A stretch of 64,000 nucleotides of DNA, from NCBI RefSeq assembly GCF_028368975.1, contig NZ_JAQNDM010000002.1, positions 6,628,425 to 6,692,424 on the forward strand. The letters are read 5' to 3'. The notes under the pieces were generated by a model that was not told where the DNA came from, did no database searches, and worked only from the letters and a program-made list of their open reading frames with translations. The translations under genes and the position numbers were made by a program. Origin of the DNA: Stigmatella ashevillena (GTDB lineage Bacteria > Myxococcota > Myxococcia > Myxococcales > Myxococcaceae). Every line of letters begins with the position of its first letter. Position 1 is the stretch's first letter. Below are positions 29,368-37,512 of the stretch, piece after piece.

Positions 29368-31442
29368 AGGGTGATGCTGTCCACCCACGCCTTCGCTCGG
29401 CTGATGGTCGACCCCGTATCCGTCGCGGTGACGACGAACTTCAGCGTCACGGTCTGCTGGGCGTAGGCGGACAGGTCAATGCCTGCCCGCTGCGTCCAGG
29501 TGGACTCGGTCACGGCGCCGAGGCCGCTCTTGGTGACGGTGTCCACCACCTGGTCCGTGCCGTTGGTGACGACGACGCGGAAGGTGGCCGAGGCCATGAT
29601 GTTGGCGCCGTAGAGGTCCAGCTTGCGCCAGTAGGTCAGCTTCGCGTTGGCCGGCACGGTCACGGAGAGGCTGGCGGTCCGGGTGACGGTGTTGAAGGCC
29701 GGGACGGCGGAGCCGAGGATGGACTTGCTTCCGGAGGCTCCCGCCTGGTCGCTGGCATCCAGCGCCCACTCCGTGAGCGTCCACCCCGTGTTGTCGGGAC
29801 CGTTCTGGGAGAAGCGCTCGGTGAATGCGGCCGCGCCCGAGACCACCGTCACGGTCACGGAGGAGGACGAGGCCGTGTTGCCCGCTGCGTCATAGGCGCG
29901 GGCCTGGAGCGAATGGCTCCCCGCGGACGCGGACGCGGTGTTCCAGGTGTAGGCGTAAGTCCCGGTGGGCTGGGAGGGGACCCCCTGACCCACGAGCGCG
30001 CCGTCGATGAAGAAGTCGACCCTCGTCACCCCCGTGTTGTCCGAGGCGGAGGCGGTGACGCTGACGGTCCCCGTCACGGATGCACCGGCATTGGGGGAGG
30101 TGAGGCTCACGGTGGGGGGCGTGGTGTCGGAGACGCCTCCGGTGACGGTGACGGTGACGGCGCTGGAGGTGGTGACATTGCCCGCTGCGTCAGAGGCCTT
30201 GGCCGTCAGCACGTGGGTGCCACTCGTGGCCGTGGCGCTGTTCCAGGAATAGGCGTAGGGCGTGGTGGTATCAGAGCCTACCGGGACGTTGTCGATGAAG
30301 AACTCGACCTTGGAGACGCCCGTGTTGTCCGAGGCGTTGGCGGTCACCTGGACGGTTCCGCTCACGGAGGCGCCGGGGGCCGGTGAGGTGAGGCTGACGG
30401 TGGGCGCCACCGTGTCGGAGGTGTTGTTATCGAGCCCGAAGAACTTCGCCACATACCAAGTGGAGCAGATGTCCGTGTCCAGGACATAGGCGCCCGCTGT
30501 GCCACAGCCCACCGTCGAGCCGGGGAACTTGAAGGCCGGGTCAATGGGGGTGCCGTGCCCCATGCCAGAGAGGGAGTACGTCTCCACCAGCGCCTTGCCG
30601 GCCGCGTCCTTGTAGACCTTGTGGAGGGCGCCGGAGACCGTCTCGGAGACGTCCTCGGTCATGTCGATGCCGTGGACCGCCGTCCATTGCTCCAGCCCTT
30701 CCGTCTGGTTGGAGTTCTTCACGGTGTAGTCGGACGTGCCGTGCCAGAGAGAGATTCGCGGGTAGGCACCGGTGTAGCCGGTGTAGGCGCCGCGCACGAG
30801 GTCCTTCCACTGCGCGGGTGTCTTGTCCACGCCCGGGCTCATGCAGGTGAAGGCGTTGGTCATCGAGGTCGCGCACTTGTAGGGAAGGCCCGCCATCACC
30901 GCGGCGCCGGCGAAGACGTCGGGGTAAGCGGCGGCCATGACGTGCGTCATGGCGCCGCCCGCGGACAGGCCGGTGACGAAGACACGGCTGGGATCGATGC
31001 CGTGCTCGGTCCTCATCGTGTCGACCATCTGCTTGATGGAGAGCGCTTCTCCCTGGCCCCGGGCCACGTCCCCAAGCTCGAACCAGTTGAAACAGTTGTT
31101 CTGGTTGTTGGCGCGTTGTTGTTCCGGGTAGACGACGGCGAACTTGAGCACGTCGGCCAGGGCGCTCCATCCGGTGAGCTCATAGCCGCTGGCTGTCTGC
31201 GTACATCCGTGCATGGCCACCACGAGCGGGGCATTCGCGGGCAGGTTGGCCGGAACGTACTTGTACATCTTCAGGGCGCCCGGGTTGCTTCCGAAGCTGG
31301 CCACCTGGGTTAGCGCGCTCCCGGCCGTGCCGAGCTCCAGGGGCTCCTCCGGAGTTGTTTCAGACTGCGCGGGGGCTCCGCACCCGAGACCGTTCAGGGC
31401 AAGAAGCCCGCCGACGAGACATCCAAGACGCAGCAGTCGCAT
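29358..31442 (-). CDS. PHB-depolymerase-type esterase lipoprotein
   Basis: A 694-residue secreted esterase. The lipobox Cys is at about residue 21 (NGLGC). The alpha/beta-hydrolase domain (about 50-345) carries the oxyanion-type MHGCTQ near 77-82, the nucleophile Ser160 in GLSAGGAM and a conserved WHGTSDYTV region, as in PHB depolymerase and feruloyl-esterase-like enzymes. Then come two Ig-like repeats of about 95 residues each (DTTPPTVSLTSP... type, Big_9) and a C-terminal beta domain of about 140 residues. The repeats probably bind or reach a solid substrate. Start ATG at 31442 with GGAG upstream; GTG at 31448 is a weaker choice. Substrate is unknown: polyester, ferulate ester or similar. 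Confidence 0.85.
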   Translation of the reverse strand: MRLLRLGCLVGGLLALNGLGCGAPAQSETTPEEPLELGTAGSALTQVASFGSNPGALKMYKYVPANLPANAPLVVAMHGCTQTASGYELTGWSALADVLKFAVVYPEQQRANNQNNCFNWFELGDVARGQGEALSIKQMVDTMRTEHGIDPSRVFVTGLSAGGAMTHVMAAAYPDVFAGAAVMAGLPYKCATSMTNAFTCMSPGVDKTPAQWKDLVRGAYTGYTGAYPRISLWHGTSDYTVKNSNQTEGLEQWTAVHGIDMTEDVSETVSGALHKVYKDAAGKALVETYSLSGMGHGTPIDPAFKFPGSTVGCGTAGAYVLDTDICSTWYVAKFFGLDNNTSDTVAPTVSLTSPAPGASVSGTVQVTANASDNTGVSKVEFFIDNVPVGSDTTTPYAYSWNSATATSGTHVLTAKASDAAGNVTTSSAVTVTVTGGVSDTTPPTVSLTSPNAGASVTGTVSVTASASDNTGVTRVDFFIDGALVGQGVPSQPTGTYAYTWNTASASAGSHSLQARAYDAAGNTASSSSVTVTVVSGAAAFTERFSQNGPDNTGWTLTEWALDASDQAGASGSKSILGSAVPAFNTVTRTASLSVTVPANAKLTYWRKLDLYGANIMASATFRVVVTNGTDQVVDTVTKSGLGAVTESTWTQRAGIDLSAYAQQTVTLKFVVTATDTGSTISRAKAWVDSITLAP

Positions 31443-31573
31443 GAGCACTCCGAGGAGGGGGGATGCAACAGAGATATCATCTCTGGTGCATTTCTCGGGA
31501 GATTCCGGAAGTGCGGGGTGCCGCGAGGGTGCTCCGTGGGCGAGGGCCGCTCACCCGCCGGGGAGAGGGTGAT

Positions 31574-31981
31574 TCAGGACTCCTGGGCGTGGCGCTGACG
31601 CACCTCGGCGATCCAGGCCAGGGCTTCTTCCTCGGTGTCCTTGAAGACCATGGACCCTTGGGGCATCCGGCCCAGCAGGGCCAGAGCCCGGATCATCAGG
31701 GCGGTGATGGTTCTCATGGTGGTGCTGGCACCGATGATCACGACGCTCGTGTAGGGGCTCAAACGGGGCTCCTCGCCGATGGCCCGCCGCGCTTCGAGCG
31801 AGTAGCCGGCGCCATGGCTCGCATCCACGATCAAGTAGATCCGGCCCTTGCCTCGCTTGAACTCCTCGGCCACGAAGACGGTCTCGCGCACCTCCTTCAA
31901 TCCCATCTGGCCGTTGATGGCAATCCGCACGATGTCCGGCTCCATCAGGGTCAGCTTGTGCGGCCCGAAGCTCATTTCCAT
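31574..31981 (-). CDS. STAS/SpoIIAA-like domain protein
   Basis: A 135-residue single-domain cytoplasmic protein. The alternating pattern of short beta strands and amphipathic helices (VRIAINGQM, IYLIVDASHG, SVVIIGAST) resembles STAS or SpoIIAA-like folds. It has no signal peptide. The ATG at 31981 has AGGAGATG upstream. No kinase or phosphatase partner sits next to it, so its switch role, if any, is unknown. Neighbours are the esterase (upstream on the same strand, different start) and a dehydrogenase ending 193 bases away. Confidence 0.55.
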   Translation of the reverse strand: MEMSFGPHKLTLMEPDIVRIAINGQMGLKEVRETVFVAEEFKRGKGRIYLIVDASHGAGYSLEARRAIGEEPRLSPYTSVVIIGASTTMRTITALMIRALALLGRMPQGSMVFKDTEEEALAWIAEVRQRHAQES

Positions 31982-32173
31982 GGTTCATCTCCTGCGCGCT
32001 TCTTCCAAGGGAGGAAGCACTCGCGCACACCTGCTTTCCGCCAAGGGAGCGGAGGAAGCAGTGTGCATCGATGAGAGCAATGTATTTGAAAAGTGTATCA
32101 CGTGATTCGCCCAAGACACTGGGGCGCATGGCACCCTCCCCGCTGGGGCACCGAGGAGGAGGGTGGGTGTGTT

Positions 32174-33142
32174 TCAGGTGAGCGGTTTCCTCGGCTGGGC
32201 AGGCGAGTTGAGCAAGAACTCGGGCCGTCTTCCCCGGGCATAGGATTCCAGGTTGCTGGCAACCCTTTCGAGGCTCCGCGTCATGTTGACGTCGGTGACG
32301 CCAGCGATGTGAGGGGTGGCGATCACCTGGGGAAGTTGCAGAAGGGGGTGGTGCGGATCCACCGGCTCTTCCCAGAAGACGTCCAGCCCAGCCCCCGCGA
32401 GGTGCCCTGAGCGAAGGACCGCGAGCAATGCCTCTGGCTTCAGCAGACTGCCGCGCGCGATGTTGACCAGGAGGGCGCCGGGTTTCATGGCCGCCAGGGC
32501 GGCCTCGTTCATGAGGTTCTCGTTGCGTGCGCTGGCACGGACGGCGAGCACGACGCAATCCGCCTCTCCCAGGGCGTGATGCAACTCGCCCTCTCCGAAG
32601 ACGCGGACCCCGGGGGGGCCTCCTTTTGACGCGTCCTGACGTACCCCGAGGACCTTCATCCCGAAGGCTTGAAGGCGCACCGCCAAGGCGGTTCCAATGT
32701 CGCCCAGGCCGACGACACAGGCCACCTTGCCCAGGAGCGCCGAGCCCATGGGCTGAGCCCACTCCCGCTGTCGCAGGCCTTGCTCCGCTGTCCGGAGCTG
32801 CCTGGAGAGTGCGAGGAGAAGGAGGATGGCATGCTCGGCGACCGACTCGGCGTTGCCCGTGGCGGATGCCCGCATGTGGGCGACCCATACGCCCAGCTCC
32901 GTGGCGGCTTGGACGTCCACGGTCTCGAAACCCGTGCCGATCGTCTGGACGAATCCCAGGGACGAACGCTGCAAGACGTCCCGGGGGATGCGGCCCCCTG
33001 CCGTCACGACCGCGTCCAGGGGCTCGGAGTCCGCGGGCACCTGGCTTCCCAGGAAGAGCACCTGATGGGCCGGCAGCAGCGCCGCCAGGCGGTCCGCGAA
33101 GAGACGGTACTCGGGGGTTCGGCTGGTAAAGGCGATGCGCAT
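32174..33142 (-). CDS. D-2-hydroxyacid dehydrogenase
   Basis: A 322-residue NAD(P)-dependent dehydrogenase of the D-isomer-specific 2-hydroxyacid family. The nucleotide-binding motif GLGDIG is at about 145-150. The catalytic set is Arg230 (NIARGSLL), Glu259 (FWEEPVD) and His278 (TPHIAG), all present. It reduces or oxidises a 2-keto/2-hydroxy acid such as glyoxylate, pyruvate or a phosphoglycerate-like substrate; which one cannot be told. Start ATG at 33142 has no clear ribosome site. It is divergent from the LigB-like dioxygenase gene at 33278. Confidence 0.9.
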   Translation of the reverse strand: MRIAFTSRTPEYRLFADRLAALLPAHQVLFLGSQVPADSEPLDAVVTAGGRIPRDVLQRSSLGFVQTIGTGFETVDVQAATELGVWVAHMRASATGNAESVAEHAILLLLALSRQLRTAEQGLRQREWAQPMGSALLGKVACVVGLGDIGTALAVRLQAFGMKVLGVRQDASKGGPPGVRVFGEGELHHALGEADCVVLAVRASARNENLMNEAALAAMKPGALLVNIARGSLLKPEALLAVLRSGHLAGAGLDVFWEEPVDPHHPLLQLPQVIATPHIAGVTDVNMTRSLERVASNLESYARGRRPEFLLNSPAQPRKPLT

Positions 33143-33277
33143 GGGAGGGGAGCGTACGCTGGCGTTCCATGGGTGGAATACTGTTGTGCGGAGCGCGCCT
33201 CTACCGCGAGGGGGGGAACGGCGGCATTCTGAGGATCCGACAGTGCATCCGCATGCCGTGAATGCCAGGAGACGCCC

Positions 33278-34225
33278 ATGGGCCAGAAAAACGAAGCAGG
33301 CCTCACCCGCCGACAGACCCTCGCGGTCGCAGGGGTGGCCGCCGCGACCGGAGTGGCCGCGCTCCACGGTGTGAATGCACCTGCGGAGGAGGAGGGCTCG
33401 CAGGAGCGGCGGGGTTCCTCTGGAAAAGACCGGATGCCAGTCGTGTTCCTGCCGCACGGAGGAGGGCCCTGGCCGTTCGTCGAGATGGGGATCCGAGACC
33501 AGGCGGGCTTCGATGCCCTCGTTGGCTATTTGCAGTCGGTGCGGCAACTCCCGAAGTTGCCCCCGAAGGCGCTGCTCGTCATCTCGGCGCACTGGGAAGA
33601 GGACGTCCCGACGGTGATGACGTCCGAACGGCCGCCGATCCTGTACGACTATTACGGCTTTCCACCCGAGTCCTACGAAATCACCTGGCCTGCTCCCGGC
33701 CAGCCCCAGGTCGCCGCCCGGGTGCAGGAACTGCTCGCCTCGGCGGGCTTCAAGACGGCCGCCGATTCAACGCGGGGTTTCGACCACGGCACGTTCATTC
33801 CCCTGAAGCTCACGTATCCCGCCGCCGAGATTCCAACGGTTCAGTTGTCGCTCAAGCGAGGGCTGGATCCCGAGGAGCACCTGGCGATGGGCCGGGCGCT
33901 CGCACCTTTGCGAGACGAAGGGATCTTCATCGTGGGAAGTGGCATGACCTTTCACGATCTCAGGACGATGTTCACCCGGAGCGCGCTCGGCATCTCTGAG
34001 ACCTTCGACGCGTGGCTGCGCGAGACGGCGACGCTGGAACCGAAGGAGCGGGATGCACGGTTGGCGCAGTGGACCCGTGCTCCCGGCGCGCGTCAGGCCC
34101 ATCCGCGGGAAGAGCACCTGTTGCCCTTGATGGTCATCGCGGGGGCCGCGGGGGAAGAGCGCGCAACGGTTCCGTACAGCAGCACCTTCATGGGGGTCCG
34201 GCTGTCCGCGTACCATTTCGGATGA
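33278..34225 (+). CDS. LigB/DODA-type extradiol dioxygenase with Tat signal
   Basis: A 315-residue class III extradiol dioxygenase-like protein. Histidines at positions expected for the family are His60 (LPHGGG), His105 (SAHWEE), His170 (FDHGTF) and His280 (REEHLLP). The first 30 residues contain RRQTLAVAG followed by an Ala-rich hydrophobic stretch, a Tat-like signal peptide, so the enzyme may act in the periplasm, which is unusual because most DODA-type enzymes are cytosolic. It should open aromatic catechol rings using non-haem iron or zinc. Starts 135 bases from the divergent dehydrogenase; a small membrane-protein gene follows. Confidence 0.85.
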   Translation: MGQKNEAGLTRRQTLAVAGVAAATGVAALHGVNAPAEEEGSQERRGSSGKDRMPVVFLPHGGGPWPFVEMGIRDQAGFDALVGYLQSVRQLPKLPPKALLVISAHWEEDVPTVMTSERPPILYDYYGFPPESYEITWPAPGQPQVAARVQELLASAGFKTAADSTRGFDHGTFIPLKLTYPAAEIPTVQLSLKRGLDPEEHLAMGRALAPLRDEGIFIVGSGMTFHDLRTMFTRSALGISETFDAWLRETATLEPKERDARLAQWTRAPGARQAHPREEHLLPLMVIAGAAGEERATVPYSSTFMGVRLSAYHFG

Positions 34226-34343
34226 GCCGTCACTCTCCACTCGTCCAAGGCCACTTGGCAGCAGGGCAGGGGACCGTTCCTGAGCCCCCCGGTTGGCGCT
34301 CCTCCGGGTCACTCCCACCCTACGAGCCAAGAGAGGTGCACGC

Positions 34344-34898
34344 ATGGATGCTCATCGGCTACCGAAGGGTCTTGGATGGTTGAGTGTGGGGCTGGGAATC
34401 ACCGAACTCACCTTTGCGAAGGGAATCTGCCGGCTCCTGGGCTTGAGAGGCCATGCTGGGCTGGTGCGTGCGCTGGGAGCACGGGAACTCGTCACGGGAA
34501 TCGGTCTCCTGTCGCAACCAGAGCGCCGCCCATGGCTTCTGGGACGCGTTGCCGGTGACGCCATCGACTTGTCGGTCCTGGGCGCCACGCTCAACCGCTC
34601 CACCACGGCGGCTTCTGCCTGGCGGTTCGCGGCCACGGTGGCGGTCCTTGGAATCACGTTGATCGATGTCTATGCGGCGAGCGCGCCCCGCCTCCGGCGG
34701 ATCTCCAATCCCGGCAAAGGGGATGTCCGGGAGGGTCCCATGGAGAGCTGGCGCGGCAGTGGCCTCGCGGAGGACGTGGGCGCCGATGCGAGCGGAACGA
34801 GCGCCGAATGGGACGAGGCAAAGCGGCATCAGATGATGCAGGACGCCCAGAGTCGGCTCGGATTGCCTGATCCGGAGAGCCTGACGCCGAGAAGCTAG
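34344..34898 (+). CDS. Small membrane protein
   Basis: A 184-residue protein with about four hydrophobic stretches, mostly in the first 110 residues (LGWLSVGLGITEL, ELVTGIGLL, DLSVLGATL, ATVAVLGITLIDV), and a charged, disordered tail of about 55 residues. The N-terminal membrane region resembles the membrane half found before SRPBCC domains in some oxidative-stress-related proteins, without the SRPBCC part. Start ATG at 34344 has GAGAGG upstream; a longer in-frame ATG at 34293 would add a basic N-terminus. Function unknown. Ends next to a hairpin and a convergent flavoprotein gene. Confidence 0.6.
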   Translation: MDAHRLPKGLGWLSVGLGITELTFAKGICRLLGLRGHAGLVRALGARELVTGIGLLSQPERRPWLLGRVAGDAIDLSVLGATLNRSTTAASAWRFAATVAVLGITLIDVYAASAPRLRRISNPGKGDVREGPMESWRGSGLAEDVGADASGTSAEWDEAKRHQMMQDAQSRLGLPDPESLTPRS

Positions 34899-34906
34899 GG
34901 CGTCTG

Positions 34907-34934
34907 GACCCGGGCCACAGGCCCAGGGTGGGTC
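34907..34934. terminator. Hairpin between convergent genes
   Basis: GGGCC and GGCCC around ACA, extended by GACCC/GGGTC flanks (34907-34934), between the membrane protein and the flavoprotein. Likely a shared terminator; the end of the stem just touches the downstream stop codon. Confidence 0.45.
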
Positions 34935-35901
34935 AGGATTGCGCGGGCTCGGCCTCCGGAACCGCGAAGGGAGACTCGCGCGGAGGATTGGGGGCCGGGC
35001 AGTCCTCCATGCGCAGTGACTTGTTGATGGCCAAGGCCGCCTTGGTGCCTTCCGCCGCAGCGACGATCACGAACTGCAAGTCGCGGGCGGCATCTCCCGC
35101 GACGTAGAGCCCTGGAATGCCGGTATCCTCCAAGGTGCGCGTCTTCACCGCGCCCCGGCGGGTGAAAGCACATCCCAGCGACTGTGCCAGCAAGGAGCGT
35201 TGCCGCGGCTGCGTGTGGAAGAAGAGCCCGCGGCGAAGGAGGGCCTCCCCACTGACGAGCACCACACGCTCCAATTGTCCGCCCGAACCTTCCAGCCGCG
35301 CGATGCGCCCTTCATTCCAGGGGATGCCTTCCCGGCGGAGCAGCACCTGGTGCTCGTGCGAAGGAGGGGCCCCGCCATCCGTGAAAAGGATGACGTCGTC
35401 CGTCCAGGTCTTCAAACCGAGTGCCAGCTCCGCCCCGTCATGGCCATGGCCGTACGCGGCGAGTGGTTGGTCTCGTGTCTCCCAACCATCGCAGTAGGGG
35501 CAGTGCCAGACACTGCGGCCGTAAAATGGCTCGATGCCCGCGATGCGTGGCAGCTCGTCCACCACGCCCGTGGCCAGCAGCAGGCGTCGGCAGCGCAACA
35601 CGGTCCCTCCTGCGAGCACCACCTGAAAACCGCGCTCCACGCTCTGGGCTTCGGTCACGTGAACGTCGCGCACCTCGACGCCGTAAGGCACGAGTTGCTC
35701 ACGTCCTAATCGGAGCAGCTCCGCTGGGGGCGTCCCATCCCGGGTGAAGACGCCATGCGACATGGGAGACGCCGCATTGCGAGGGTTCCCATCGTCACAC
35801 ACCAGAACCCGGCGCCTGCACCGGCCGAGCAGCAATGCGGCGGACAGGCCGGCGGGACCTCCCCCGACGATGATGACATCGTAATCCGTGCCACTCTTCA
35901 T
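34933..35901 (-). CDS. Thioredoxin-reductase-like flavoprotein
   Basis: A 322-residue FAD/NAD(P)-dependent oxidoreductase. The FAD motif GGGPAG is at 13-18; a redox CPYC pair lies at 134-137 (HCPYCDG); a C-terminal GLYVAGDAA segment binds FAD. The NADPH site is GHGHDG (near residue 150), weaker than the usual GxGxxA/G. CPYC instead of CATC groups it with the thioredoxin-reductase-like disulfide oxidoreductases often used in biosynthetic clusters or detoxification. Its thiol partner is unknown. Start ATG at 35901 is chosen because the FAD motif then lies at the usual distance; a longer frame to 35970 adds a linker. Confidence 0.9.
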   Translation of the reverse strand: MKSGTDYDVIIVGGGPAGLSAALLLGRCRRRVLVCDDGNPRNAASPMSHGVFTRDGTPPAELLRLGREQLVPYGVEVRDVHVTEAQSVERGFQVVLAGGTVLRCRRLLLATGVVDELPRIAGIEPFYGRSVWHCPYCDGWETRDQPLAAYGHGHDGAELALGLKTWTDDVILFTDGGAPPSHEHQVLLRREGIPWNEGRIARLEGSGGQLERVVLVSGEALLRRGLFFHTQPRQRSLLAQSLGCAFTRRGAVKTRTLEDTGIPGLYVAGDAARDLQFVIVAAAEGTKAALAINKSLRMEDCPAPNPPRESPFAVPEAEPAQS

Positions 35902-36034
35902 GGAGTGCAGTCCAAGGAATTCTCTGGGACGCTTCCGGGACACAGTGGAGGCGCGAGAAGGGCTTGGCAACCGCGATCAACCCCCATGGGACAGAAGTTC
36001 ATGACCTCTGTCCGCGGTCAATCACTGGGGGCAG

Positions 36035-36943
36035 TTACTTCGCGCGCGGGGGCACGCGGGTCTTCACCACGGCGAAGGTGGGCGGCAGCGGAGGCTTCAC
36101 CAAGCCTTGCGTCCCCGCGGGCAAATCGGTGAAGTTCTCGCTGGGCTTTTGGGATTCCTCCAGCAGCGTGACCAGCCGCTTCACCCGATCCGCCTTGCGC
36201 GGATGGTTGGCAAAGCCCCGGCGGCTGTCCGGAATCTTGCCGAGGAAGTCGATGTACTCCTGGGGCTCGTAACCCGCGGAGACGAGGAGGTGAACCGCCA
36301 ACTCGTCCGCGGAGAACTCGTCCTCTTTGCCGAAGCCATTGGCGACGATGGAGTCCACGACCTTGTCCGTCAGCGAGTCCAGGCGGAGCTTCAATGCGTT
36401 CACCTTGCATTGGGTCGCCTTGGTATCGCCATAGCGGGTCAGCGCATGCTTGAGCGTGATGTGGGCGATCTCGTGCGCGAGCACTCCTGCGAGCTGGGCT
36501 TCGTTGTCCACTCCCTGGAGCAGGCCTCGGGTGAGGAAGACGTAGCCACCTGGCGCAGAGACCGCGTCGAAGGCTTCGGGATCCAGAAGAACACCAAAGG
36601 TCCACTGCAACGTGGGGCGGGGCGACTGCGCGGCCAGGTTGCGCCCCACGGTGTTGATGTACTGGTGCAGCTGCTTCTCGTCGGCGTTGGCCAGCATGAG
36701 CCCGCCGCCACGGCGCACCCAGGTGAGGGCCACCGCGCCTCCCAAGGAGTACTCCTCCTGGATGGGAATGTCGGCCTTCAGCTTCTCGCACTCGGGATTG
36801 TCGATGATCGTGTTCGCGGTCTTCCCTGCTGCGCGCACAATGTCCCCGGGCGCTTTTGACACGCTTGACATGTTCAGCGCACTGCATGACGCGGCCATCA
36901 AGCCGAGTCCCACGACCGAGAACCGCAGGGCATGCAGGCTCAC
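36035..36943 (-). CDS. M48-type metalloprotease lipoprotein
   Basis: A 302-residue zinc metallopeptidase. Lipobox Cys20 (MAASC) makes it a periplasmic or surface lipoprotein. The zinc motif HEIAH is at 157-161 (His157, Glu158, His161), with a downstream acidic EFSADELAV stretch that supplies the third ligand, as in M48/BepA-like peptidases. It should act in envelope protein quality control. Its GTG start overlaps the SH3 gene stop (GTGA), the third gene of the CHASE2-cyclase operon. Confidence 0.9.
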   Translation of the reverse strand: MSLHALRFSVVGLGLMAASCSALNMSSVSKAPGDIVRAAGKTANTIIDNPECEKLKADIPIQEEYSLGGAVALTWVRRGGGLMLANADEKQLHQYINTVGRNLAAQSPRPTLQWTFGVLLDPEAFDAVSAPGGYVFLTRGLLQGVDNEAQLAGVLAHEIAHITLKHALTRYGDTKATQCKVNALKLRLDSLTDKVVDSIVANGFGKEDEFSADELAVHLLVSAGYEPQEYIDFLGKIPDSRRGFANHPRKADRVKRLVTLLEESQKPSENFTDLPAGTQGLVKPPLPPTFAVVKTRVPPRAK

Positions 36944-37512
36944 TTGCCACCTCGCTTGGTCGAGGCTTGCGGACCCACCACGGGGAACAACTGCGCCTTG
37001 CGGGCATGCGCGGCGAGTTCGCTGGGACCAATCTTCTCGGCCAGAGCCTCCAACTCCTGGAGCTGATTCATCGCCTGTTCATAGCCCGGGTCGTTCTTGC
37101 CCTTGCCGTAGTCGATGGCGCCCTTGCTGAGTCCCTTCACCGCTGCTCCGGAGTTGGAGAAGGCCACCGGATCCACTTGCCTCACCGCCTTGTCTTGGGC
37201 AACCAGCTCCAGGCTGGGGGGCTTCGTGGCCAGGTTGGATTGGAACACCACGCCTTGCTGTTTCCCCGCCACCACGCGGTGCCATTGCTTGTTCTTCGGG
37301 TCTGCCCCCTGCCACTTCACCTCCTGTCCTGGCTGGAGAATGGCCAAGGCGTTGGCGGTGGGGGAGGCGCTGGCCATCAGGCGTGTGTTGCGCGCCTTCA
37401 CGTACAGCGTGCCTCCCACGGGGACGGCCAGCGCAGGGCTCGAGGCCCCCAGTACCAGCAGGGCTGCCAGCAGTCGTGCTTTTGGGCTCATGGTTTTCTG
37501 GGTCCCGCTCAC
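36940..37512 (-). CDS. Exported SH3-domain protein
   Basis: A 190-residue secreted protein. The signal peptide ends near ALAVP (about residue 30, counted from the GTG at 37512; an ATG at 37491 is also possible). A bacterial SH3-like domain (about 35-100) has the typical YVKARNTRLMASAS and ALAILQPGQEVKWQG pattern; the rest is helical. SH3 domains of this kind bind peptidoglycan or other polymers. The start overlaps the cyclase stop (GTGA) and its end overlaps the M48 start, so three genes are coupled. Confidence 0.8.
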   Translation of the reverse strand: MSGTQKTMSPKARLLAALLVLGASSPALAVPVGGTLYVKARNTRLMASASPTANALAILQPGQEVKWQGADPKNKQWHRVVAGKQQGVVFQSNLATKPPSLELVAQDKAVRQVDPVAFSNSGAAVKGLSKGAIDYGKGKNDPGYEQAMNQLQELEALAEKIGPSELAAHARKAQLFPVVGPQASTKRGGK

